Origin: Conidiobolus incongruus B7586
Lineage: Eukaryota; Entomophthoromycota; Entomophthoromycetes; Entomophthorales; Conidiobolaceae
Reading direction: 5' to 3'
Assembly (NCBI GenBank): GCA_000697335.1
Contig: JNEM01008904.1
Coordinates: forward strand, 1-17,121
Length of the DNA: 17,121 bases
The position numbers and the translations under genes were made by a program. Numbering within the stretch: position 1 is the first letter of the stretch; every line of letters starts with the position of its first letter. Shown here in pieces: positions 1 to 8,280 of this stretch. Under the pieces are notes generated by a model, which saw only the letters and a program-made list of their open reading frames with translations, was not told where the DNA came from and did no database searches.

Positions 1-740
1 ATTTTTCTAACAATGATCTTTATTTATAAAATTTATTATAAAACATAACAATATTAATTATCTTAATAATTAACTTTATAAAAATTAGAATAAACCATTA
101 AAATATATCTTTATTTTCATATAATTTGTCATTAACTATGTTATTTTTATTTATATAATATTATTTATATTTTTAAGTTTTTAAAACAAGAAAATAGAAT
201 ATTGATATTATATATTAAGTAATTTTTTATTTTATATAAATAAATATTAACTATAAAACTTAAAAACAGAATCTTATATATGTAATTTTATTTAAAAAAA
301 GATAGTAAAGTTTTGAGTATTAAATAATATAAATATATTAATTAAAATTTTTATTTTATTTGTTATATAAAATAATTACTAAATTGATAAATATTATAAA
401 TAAAAAATATTGATAATTGGCAATAAAATAAGGTATATTAATTTTTATATAACAATATATTTTGTTTTGTATTAAATAATCAGAGTTATTTATTTTAATA
501 AAAAGAATAATTTTAACATATATTTTAATTTGATTATAGAATATGAGAAATTACCAATAATATATATGTATTAAAAGTAATAAATTTAAATAAAGAGCAC
601 TTTTGTCAATCTAGTTGCTTATGAAAATATATATTTTGTTGAATAGTTTTTTTTGAATTTTGAATTAATATATTAATATAAAAAAATTAAGAAAAATATA
701 TTGAAACTGTTAATCATTTTTATTTTAATAAGGTATTTAT
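1..740. other. AT-rich non-coding DNA
   Basis: The stretch is almost entirely A and T, with short runs of both and stops in every frame at close spacing. I see no gene, RNA motif or ordered repeat in it. Confidence 0.7.
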
Positions 741-1920
741 ATAAAAGAAAATAAAAAAGCAAAACCACACTGAATTTAAAGGTAAATCGAGTTTGAATAA
801 AATGAATTGAATAATATTATCTCTTGTAAGTAGAATGCTTTATAATGAGATTACCTAAATTATTAGATTTTAATAGTAATTTTAAAATTATATACAAAAT
901 AGAATGATAAACGACTAAAGTACCAAATACATAAGGTAAAAATATTGAAAAGCATTGTGGTAATAAATAATGTTAGAAAACTTTGCAGTAAAATGGATGT
1001 GTTAACACAAGTATTTATTATTAAAATCCCTTGTATTCAAACATACATATATTGATATAGAATCTCGGACAAATGCCACAATGTAGGGACTATGCAGAAA
1101 AATGGATAAAAAACATAGAATGTATCCTCATAATGCAAATTTATACATCCATAAATCACTAATTAATTCAATTATTTGAATTCAATAAATAATCAATATT
1201 AATTTACAGGTAAATTTTATTGATAACTGAAAATTATGAAAATAAAATTTTGATCATACAATTCAAAAGCAATAAAAAAATTTTAAAGAGAGATTATAAG
1301 TTTAGTTTTTAGGATGGGGAATTAAAAACATAGTTACAATACTTTGATTTTGAGGAACAAAATAGTAAAACTTAATATAATGTTTCAGGTACAATGTTGC
1401 GATACTTCTAGTAATTGAGACAAAGAACACTTTTTTCTTTAAGTATTTAATCTAGCTCTATTTTTTTCATATATATAATTTTACTATAGAAAAATAAACA
1501 TATTCCCAATAAAAACTGCTGAAAAAAGGGATGATAAAAAATATCTAAATATCCCGATTATTTTGTTTATAGTTCCATTAAATTAATTTATTTTTTTATA
1601 ATTTACCAAATGCAAATATTCCATTTAGAGCATATGTTACATTTTGCCAAGGTTCTATATCGTTAAAATCAATTACCCGAAAAATTACATTCAGTCAACA
1701 TATTAATAATAAACAGTTACTATATATGGATAAAGATCTGATTTTTGATTACAGGGTTTCATTTAAGTTGAAAATTTATTAAAATGATAAAATTTCTTTT
1801 TAATAAATTTGAATATATTGATCTTATGAAGAATTGAGTTCAGATTTAACATCCAAATTCCATTAAATCATTTTTTTAGATAATAAATTTCAAAATTTGT
1901 ACTACTGAGGTGATACAATA
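741..1920. other. AT-rich intergenic DNA of slightly more mixed composition
   Basis: Composition is a little less extreme than before 740, with short mixed patches near 780, 950-1150 and 1310-1440. Two similar short words, TGCAGTAAAATGGAT near 984 and TGCAGAAAAATGGAT near 1092, lie about 110 bp apart and could be a decayed duplication. Stops interrupt all frames and no gene is recognisable. Confidence 0.55.
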
Positions 1921-1923
1921 TAT

Positions 1924-2131
1924 TTAAAGGTGCTCAAAATCCCAAACAAATATTAATGTGATTACAAAACCTTGGAAAAATACAAAATTTGCTCCAATTT
2001 TACAAATTGAAATTGAGATTATTATCACCCTTAACGCAAATTTTGTGCTATCAATATCAGCCATCCAGCGTCCTCGGATCCGTAACATTATGAAGTTTGT
2101 GAGAATATTACCAAGTTCTTTTAATGACTAA
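1924..2131. other. Stop-poor balanced patch, open on both strands, unrecognised
   Basis: On the plus strand 67 codons are open (1928-2131) with no early ATG. On the minus strand an ATG at 2088 opens 54 codons ending at 1924, beginning MLRIRGRWMADI and ending in a hydrophobic stretch. A GC-rich core around 2060-2083 includes the palindrome CGGATCCG. Overlapping openness on both strands suggests composition rather than a gene. I recognise no family. It may be a relic of a dispersed repeat, or a gene fragment. Confidence 0.3.
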
Positions 2132-2208
2132 ATTTTAATTTTCTATATACATAATTTTGCAACTTGTCTTAAAGTAATTGATGGTTTGAAATATATAGAT
2201 TCTAGATA

Positions 2209-2240
2209 TATGATATGATATGATATCATATCATATCATA
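2209..2240. repeat. Perfect 32-bp palindrome built from ATGAT units
   Basis: Three TATGA units on the left are mirrored by three TCATA units on the right, centred between 2224 and 2225 on GATATC. All 16 base pairs match, and the next flanking pair breaks the symmetry. In single-stranded form it would fold into a hairpin with almost no loop. Its function is unknown, and it may simply be a pentanucleotide repeat that inverted. Confidence 0.9.
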
Positions 2241-2880
2241 ATCATTGAATTATGATTTCAAAATGATTGTACACATTCATTCAATTAGAACAAATGAATT
2301 TCAAAATTTATATCAATCACACAAGGTGATTTCATATTTATTATAGGTTACGCTCTTTATAACCTGTCCACGTTTTGATTTCAATCATACTTGATCTATT
2401 CATTATGAAAGTTAATCTAAAATTTTGATTAAATATAATATATTCTAATATTAAGTTTTAGAATCATATATAAAATTATGTGCTATACTAAAATTTTTAT
2501 TAATTGAAAAAATTCTTTTAATCCAATATTTTTTAAACATATTACAAATTATAAGAACAGGTAGAATTAAATCCAAAACCTGAACAGGGCAAACAGAATA
2601 TTAATCATTTAGAACAAAACTGTAAGGAGAAAATAAAATTGGATAAAAGGGTAAATGAGCACATGCTACTTTTCTAGAAAAATGATATAGTAAAAAAATT
2701 TTAAAATATGCTAATATATATTTAACTTTGGAAAAAGGAGGTTTAAAACAAAATACAAATGCGTTGATCATTTTGTTTTGATTAATTTAAAATTTTCCCT
2801 AATTTCAAATAAAGATCTCTCATTTTATTTGGAGAATGAATCAAAAAGAAATATTGTTAAAGAATTTTATTTGATCACCC
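2241..2880. other. AT-rich intergenic DNA with a purine-rich open patch at 2555-2677
   Basis: AGGTTA (2345-2350) and TAACCT (2360-2365) form a small inverted repeat. Within 2555-2677 the plus strand is unusually poor in T and stays open for 40 codons, encoding a Lys/Asn/Glu/Gln-rich hydrophilic run (NPKPEQGKQNINHLEQNCKE near its start). There is no start codon at its beginning and no family I can name. The rest has stops in all frames. Confidence 0.45.
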
Positions 2881-3240
2881 CAATATAACAGATGTATCAC
2901 ATAGCGAGCCCAGTGAAACCGAAAACATGCGAAGAAAGAGCTTGATATCTCTGCACAATCGGACCACTGGGCGACTCGCCATCAAATTTGATTCCTAACA
3001 AAAACTTGGGTAAAATTTTCGAAAATCCTCTGTCGGATCAGGAACCCCATCATCAAAATCAGATTTGTGGAAAAAATTTTTTGAGGGTTGAATTGAGAAA
3101 TTTCGGGCAAAAATTAAACTCCGAAGTCTTCTGAAAGGAAATTTGAAAAGCTTGAATTTTGGGATTAAATCAATTCGTTTGAAGAGATTTTTTGGGTTAA
3201 ATATTGGATTAAAAATCTAGTGTCATATTATGCATATCTT
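2881..3240. other. GC-richer, stop-poor island containing the 2904-2979 hairpin; unrecognised
   Basis: This is the most balanced non-genic DNA in the left arm. On the minus strand several frames are open in overlapping fashion. One spans 2897-3037 (46 codons, ending VFGFTGLAM). Another, upstream and in a different frame, encodes FDDGVPDPTEDFRKF near its end. Several frames reading well at once points to composition, or to a decayed dispersed element, rather than a living gene. The edges grade into AT-rich DNA at about 2880 and 3240. I cannot name the family. Confidence 0.4.
2904..2979. ncRNA. 76-nt nested hairpin, candidate structured RNA or inverted-repeat element
   Basis: GCGAG (2904-2908) pairs with CTCGC (2975-2979). 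CCCAGTG (2909-2915) pairs with CACTGGG (2965-2971). The two helices stack except for a three-base bulge (2972-2974). Inside, CCGA (2919-2922) pairs with TCGG (2959-2962), TGC (2928-2930) with GCA (2953-2955), and AGAG (2937-2940) with CTCT (2949-2952) around an eight-base loop. That gives 23 collinear base pairs in 76 nt, with a GC-rich base, inside very AT-rich DNA. Read on the minus strand, the arm contains CGCCCAGTGG, close to a tRNA-type A box, but no good B box follows. The transcribed strand and the function are unknown. Confidence 0.4.
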
Positions 3241-5452
3241 TATTTAAATATTGTCATCAGAAGGGTAGTATGTTAAAAATTTAATTAATCATAACAATTA
3301 ATTTATTAGTTGGAGGTTTATAGTTAATATTTTTGTGAAAATTTTCACGTGCTTTTTCAATTATGATTTCGGTGAAAATTGCTATATTTAGTAAATAAGG
3401 TAACTGTCTTGGTTTGTAATACTTATATTAATTAAAATATAATAAAAGAACAATTAAAAAAGTATATATTCATTAAAATTTCATATAAAATCACAAATTT
3501 TGAAAAATATAAACCAAATTTAATTGTGTTTTTAATTTAATGGCTTAATTCCACTTAAATTTTTACTACAGAAATTAAATATAATTTTTAATATATGATG
3601 TATAAAAAATAAATTAAACATGAAATGAATATATTTATTTATTATTAATAACTCTTTGCTATACTTTTGATAAGCATTTAACACTCAAAACATTGTTCTC
3701 TTTATTAAAATTTGAAATTTAATGTTTCACAAATTAATTAAATTTGTTTGCAGGAAATTTCTTTTCTGTAAGTATATTTTATAATTGTTTATAATAATTA
3801 TAATTACATAGGATGTAATTTGGTGAATATACTAGATGTAGTAGTCTTCCCTAATATTTTTATATAGAAAATATTTTATAATTTTAATTTTATATATTTT
3901 ATAATTATTATGCAAAGTAATGAGTATGTTTAATTTATATTATAATAGCCAATTAAAAATAATCTTATTTAAAAAATATAACTTTATATTAGTTAATTAT
4001 TTAATTTATCTTTAAAAACTAAATAAGAAAACTATATATTATTATAATTTATTTTTATAATTAACATTTGGTTATAAGTAAAATACTTACTTATTAGAAT
4101 CTTTAATAAAGGTTATTCTAACTTATTTAATCATTTTGTTTTTTTAAATAAAGGATTATATATAAGAATTAAAAATTTATAAACTATATTTATCTAATAT
4201 AAAAGCTTTATTGGTTATATTTTAATAGGTTTTCTTTAATTATATTTATTTTATATTCTTATATTTTAATTAATTAAACCAAGCTTAAAGTTTAATATTT
4301 AAAATATACTTATATAAAATTAATATTAAATTATTTTAATAATTTTTTAATAAATATAAAAAATTAATTTAAAAAAAAGTAATTATGAATAAATATATAT
4401 GGTATGAAAATATTAATTATCTAATATATTTTATATATACATTATTTTTTTAAAACTAACAGTATGTTTGAAAAATCAAAAATTAAAAAATTTGTCATTT
4501 TTTCTTTTAATCTGATATTATCAACTACCACTATAACAATATTGATAGGATGCTGAAATATTAAATTAAAAATACCAATACATCAATGTATTAATCAATT
4601 CATTATACGTTTATTAAAAATTATATCTATAGTGACCAAATGTTTAAAATTATTGTGTATACTAAGTAAAATTACATCCGAATAATAGCCTGATTTTAAA
4701 GCAACAATCTAATCAAAAAATATTTTTGTAATAAATTGAATGATAGGTATTTTAATAATCTTACACCAAACAAAATAAATGATAAATAAAGGCTTAATGG
4801 TAAATTTATTCAACAAAACTAGCACTAAAATTTCGATGTTGGTATTAAAGACGGATTGATACTGAGATTTTCTTGTGGCGGGTAAATACATTATATTCAG
4901 CGACAGATTAATAATATACACAACTAACTTTAACATTTTTAATTATAGTTTTCTACACTAATAAGTAAATAAACAATAAACTTAATATAAAGTATCATTA
5001 TCATTACAAGCTGAGAGTTATTCAAAATTGCTTGCAACTTTGAACATTAAGATTGGATGAAATTAAAGAACAAGCTAAAATTCACATTAAATCATTTACA
5101 AAAAAAATTAATTAATATAATGATTAGAACCTAATACAAAAACATTATCAATAATTTGTACTTTTCGAATAAATAAAATTATCAAAAAGCCAGATTTGAA
5201 ATTTTTATTAATTTCTAAATTTTTCCAATCAATTTAATGATTTTATATTTTTTTTAAAAAAAACAAATCTAAAAATAGATCTTACTCTTTTATCCTTTTC
5301 ATTTCCCTTATTTAGGTAAATTGGCGATTTCCTTATTCCTGGTAACTCAAATTTTTATCTTATTGGATAAATAATTTAAAAAATGAATTCATTTTTTATC
5401 ATAAAAATTATTTAAATTAATATAAAAGTAAAATAAAAATAATTAATAATTA

Positions 5453-5472
5453 ATAATAATAATTATTATTAT
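5453..5472. repeat. 20-bp palindrome of AAT/ATT units
   Basis: An (AAT)n run meets its mirror (ATT)n at the central AATT (5461-5464), giving ten matching pairs. It is simple-sequence DNA that could extrude as a hairpin, and no function is implied. Confidence 0.8.
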
Positions 5473-5896
5473 AACCAATAGATTATAATATATGTTGTCA
5501 TTATATTACTTTCGAAATCATTTTCATTTCCTTAATAATAATTTGTTTATATTAAATATAATTCACAATCCCTTAATTATTCCAAATAGAACTACCAATT
5601 TAAGTATAATAAATAAAATATGGTATATAATTTTGATAAGTTTTTTATTCAGAAAATAAACAAAATATGGATACAGTGAAATTTAGAGTTAAAATTTTTG
5701 CACTTGAAAATATTAGTGTTAATTATTTGATAATGATTTTGACTTATTGGAAAAGTTGGAATGTAGCTAAATTAATTTATCAGTAATCATTCTTACATAG
5801 ATTAAAAATGGATCAAAAGATATGATATGATATATATATTATACAAAATATTAGTTATGAGATTTGAATATATTAGGTTATTGATTAAATGAATTT

Positions 5897-5902
5897 TTTA
5901 TT
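5897..5902 (-). terminator. Possible polyadenylation signal AATAAA for the MADS-box gene
   Basis: TTTATT on the plus strand reads AATAAA on the gene strand, about 195 nt beyond the TAA stop. It lies where composition drops back from the mixed 3' flank to AT-rich DNA. The hexamer is frequent by chance in such DNA, so this is only the most plausibly placed candidate. Confidence 0.25.
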
Positions 5903-6097
5903 ATAGAATTAAAGAGAGTAATAAATACATTAAATATATGTTTTGAAATGGGTTATTATAACGAAAATTTGATATTTGGAATATAATGATTTCATCTAAT
6001 TGGGGTTAGGGTAAATTACAATAGTCGGGATTGTTGTATGAAACAAAATTTGCATGAATAGTACACAATGGATCATTTTATAGGCTAGATCATCCAA

Positions 6098-7802
6098 TTA
6101 GGCAGACGACTCCTCAGCCTTGATCACTGTTTCGGAATCTTTGTGTGCAACGCTCACAGGGGGCTGGCTGGACGCCGATTTGGCTAACCCAGAGGAACTT
6201 GGCCAAGGGAAGGGGTTATTGGAAGAATTATTATTTGTGAACGGATTTGCTGTGATCGGGCTATTGTTACATGTGAGAGGGCTCTGAATAGAGATCTCTT
6301 TGGCAAAGTTAGCATAGAAATCATTCACTTTGGGAGATGGGTTGACGGGATTGCTATTACTTTTCTGCATCTGTGCAAGGCTTAGTGTAGAGAGTGTGGG
6401 TGCTGAGGTGGACGCTTGAGAACCTTGGGGGAGGGGGTAAGAATTGGGGTTATTGGTGAGATCAACAGATTGACGTTCTGGTAGTTTAGAGGGGATAGCA
6501 AGCCGAAGTCCACCTTTTTGATCTAATGAAGACTGTCTAGAGTGCTGGCGAGTAGGAGGAAATGAGTTGAGCTGGGGGGATTGAGCACCGGGAATTAATA
6601 GAGATTGAGCTCCTGAGAATGACTGACTCTGCTGCATATTAGTAGAGGGGATGTTTAAGCTTTGTTGATTTGCAAAAGTCATGTTATTTGCTAAAAATGT
6701 GTCGGATGCAACGTTAGTTGTGGCATCACTTGTAGCTGGAATGAAACTGCCGGAATCAAAACTCTGCTGATTAGGGGAATAAGCATAGGCATTAACCATT
6801 TCTTGAGGCAAAAGTGACCTTGTCTGAAGATTTTGGGTAACATTGGTATTAGATTCTAAACCAGATTGGGAGAAAGTAGATGAAATAGAGTTGGAGCGGT
6901 AGTTATTCGACTGAGGTTGATTTAGTGAAACGCTGAGTTCGGGCGTGTGCGCTTGGTTGATGTCAGAGTGATTGGGTTGGTCACTGTGAAACATCATATT
7001 GTTAGGTGGTGTACCATACAATGGAACTTCGGAACCATTCAAAACAAGCTGGGGATTTTGGTGAGGGGACACAGACTTGAACATTGTGTGTTGATTAATT
7101 GAGCCGTTTCCAGAGTATAATAATCCATTTTGTTGCTGGAACATTGATGCCTCAGGGTTATAGTATTGCTGGAGAGCTTCTTGGAAGTTAACTTGAGAAG
7201 GAACATAAGTATAGCCAGTAGCCATATTAAACTCAGAATTAGACTTGGTCATATGTGTAGGTCCAAAACCAGGAATAGAGAGTGAGTTATCAATATGTGG
7301 CTGAGAAGGGAGTCTATCTATACTATCTAACTTTTTGGTTTTTGGCTTTGGAACAGCTTTTGGCCTATGAATATCTCCAGTTTCAAGATCGGAGTCATCA
7401 TCTGAAAGATCAGATTTACCACAGCCGCCATTTAAAATCTAAACGAAATAAGTTAATATTATAACACTTGAAATTTTAGAATAAAAGTACCTCTTGACCG
7501 GTAATAACGCTAACAGGCTCTTTATCATACTAAAATAAAACAAAAAGGATTAATATAATGACCTATATACTTTTAATAAAAGCTCTTACACTCATATACT
7601 TTTGTATCAGCAGTCTAGGGTCTGAAGAGCCGAATAGGTGTAAATCATCTCTTTCGTCAAAAATAATAATAACAGCATGAGAGCCAGTTAGCACAGATAA
7701 CTCGCCACACTTTTTGAGAAGTCCAGCCTTTCTTTTATTGAAAGTAACTTGACGTCCTCTGGTGTCGGGAATATATTGGATTTGAATTTTTTTACGTCCC
7801 AT
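6098..7802 (-). CDS. MADS-box transcription factor, MEF2/Rlm1-like, three exons (7590-7802, 7491-7529, 6098-7438), 530 aa
   Basis: This is a nuclear sequence-specific transcription factor. Joining the exons gives 71+13+446 codons, all at phase-0 junctions. Residues 1 to about 60 form the MADS domain: MGRKKIQI start, basic helix with RQVTFNKRKAGLLKK, then ELSVLTG and the hydrophobic strand HAVIIIF. The MEF2-type extension follows (LLIQKYMS, then YDKEP across the first splice site). Next come an acidic Ser/Asp run (about 93-103), a basic NLS-like KPKTKK (115-120) and a long Gln/Asn/Ser/Pro-rich tail, presumably for activation. The tail contains KGGLRLAIPSK (392-402), which resembles the MEF2 MAP-kinase docking motif, about eight Ser/Thr-Pro sites, and IKAE (523-526), a sumoylation consensus near the C-terminus. 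The start is chosen because MEF2/Rlm1 proteins begin exactly at MGRxKI, an in-frame TAA lies five codons upstream, and A is at -3. By family, it likely binds CTA(A/T)4TAG-type sites as a dimer and responds to a cell-wall or stress MAP kinase. ELSVLTG is SRF/Mcm1-like, so the subgroup is not fully certain. Coding DNA is far richer in GC than its surroundings. No other gene lies nearby. Confidence 0.93.
7439..7490 (-). other. Intron 2 of the MADS-box gene (52 nt, phase 0)
   Basis: The donor GTACTT follows the codons for GQE. The acceptor is a short tract ending CGTTTAG, with TATTAAC about 15 nt upstream as a good branch-point candidate. Removal joins the 39-nt middle exon in frame to a long open exon. 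The 62 codons between the acceptor and the first internal ATG of that exon are open and encode acidic and basic segments expected of the protein. Confidence 0.87.
7530..7589 (-). other. Intron 1 of the MADS-box gene (60 nt, phase 0)
   Basis: The donor is GTAAGA, directly after the AGT serine codon 71, and the acceptor is a T-rich tract ending TTTTAG. ATTAAT about 25 nt before the acceptor could be the branch site. Without removal the frame runs into a stop after eight intron-encoded residues. With removal the protein continues KYMS-YDKEP, matching the MEF2 family alignment. The intron lies just beyond the DNA-binding and dimerisation core. Confidence 0.88.
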
Positions 7803-7880
7803 TATTGAAGTAAATTAAAAGATAAAAATAGAACAAGAAGAAAAACGTTTAAGATAAAAAAAGGTCCGTTATTTAAATCC
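7803..7880 (-). promoter_or_regulatory. Leader and proximal promoter candidate of the MADS-box gene
   Basis: On the coding strand this stretch is strongly pyrimidine-rich up to the ATG, as is common near fungal transcription starts. It contains CTATTTTTAT (7822-7831), which matches nine of ten positions of the MEF2/Rlm1 site YTA(A/T)4TAR and so could allow autoregulation. ATTTAAAT at 7871-7878 is a weak TATA-like element about 70 nt upstream of the ATG. All of these motifs are cheap in AT-rich DNA, so this is a suggestion rather than a mapped promoter. Confidence 0.35.
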
Positions 7881-8280
7881 TAAGAATGAATAGTTGGACT
7901 GGGATGAGAGAATGAGAATTGAACCGGTTTAGTTTTTCCACAATCTATACCAGTTTAGAGTCAATGATATGATTTGTAATCACAAGTGTTCAGGGTTTGC
8001 TATTCAAAGAATAGTTATATTGATCACTATAAGCTTTCGTTGTGATTAAAATAAGGAATTCAACGTGCACTCTTGTAAGAATTGGCCACATTTTATACCA
8101 ATCACGAAAAACTAAATTTGTTTTTCCACCCTCCCACTTTCCTAATTTATCATCTTAATCAAATATTCTAGTCAATTGCATGTTAGCTTAGTTGTCTCTC
8201 CATTTTTCACCAACTAATTAATTCCAATCCAATACTCAGCATACTTGATCTTTCTCAAAATTGACTCCTTTTCATTAAAG
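7881..8280. other. Upstream intergenic region of the MADS-box gene
   Basis: Mixed composition continues well upstream of the start codon and holds the CCAAT pair, short C-rich patches (near 8128-8143) and no open frame of note. It is best read as promoter and upstream regulatory DNA of the leftward gene. Confidence 0.45.
8081..8102. promoter_or_regulatory. Facing CCAAT-box pair upstream of the MADS-box gene
   Basis: ATTGG at 8081-8085 (CCAAT on the coding strand of the MADS gene) faces CCAAT at 8098-8102, giving an inverted pair about 280-300 nt upstream of the start codon. CCAAT motifs are bound by the conserved HAP/NF-Y complex, and this distance is usual for such sites in fungi. Function is inferred from motif and position only. 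Confidence 0.3.

Larger units (their letters stand above)
3241..5990. other. AT-rich non-coding DNA between the left island and the MADS gene
   Basis: Long runs of A and T with stops in all frames. The few visible items are a 14-bp perfect palindrome GTGAAAATTTTCAC (3335-3348) overlapping an E-box CACGTG (3346-3351), a 20-bp AAT/ATT palindrome at 5453-5472, and a small mixed patch near 4840-4910. A 75-codon open frame on the minus strand at 4709-4936 is hydrophobic and Ile/Leu/Phe-rich, as random AT-rich frames are, and I do not call it a gene. Confidence 0.65.

Noticed and set aside
2904-2982. tRNA or tRNA-derived SINE head on the minus strand
   Set aside because: An A-box-like CGCCCAGTGG is present, but the expected GGTTCRANNCC B box is not, and the arms pair into one long hairpin rather than a cloverleaf.
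3346-3351. E-box CACGTG as a regulatory site
   Set aside because: It is more than 2.5 kb downstream of the only gene and has no nearby transcription unit to regulate.
4709-4936. 75-codon minus-strand frame, hydrophobic
   Set aside because: It is Ile/Leu/Phe/Lys-rich as expected of chance frames in AT-rich DNA, with no signal peptide pattern or family resemblance I can defend.
5269-5278. Exact MEF2/Rlm1 consensus sites such as CTAAAAATAG here and CTATAAATAG at 15851-15860
   Set aside because: The consensus is almost all A and T, so exact matches are expected by chance across this window, and neither lies near a promoter.
6098-7252. A separate 384-residue gene starting at the ATG at 7252
   Set aside because: The frame is open upstream to a good splice acceptor at 7439-7440 and joins in phase to the MADS exons, so that ATG is an internal methionine (residue 147).
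7282-7464. 60-codon plus-strand open frame
   Set aside because: It lies antisense to exon 3 and intron 2 of the MADS gene and is explained as a shadow of that coding sequence.
7563-7802. A 79-residue MADS-only protein ending in intron 1
   Set aside because: The last eight residues come from intron sequence after a GTAAGA donor. Splicing restores the MEF2-like continuation YDKEP.
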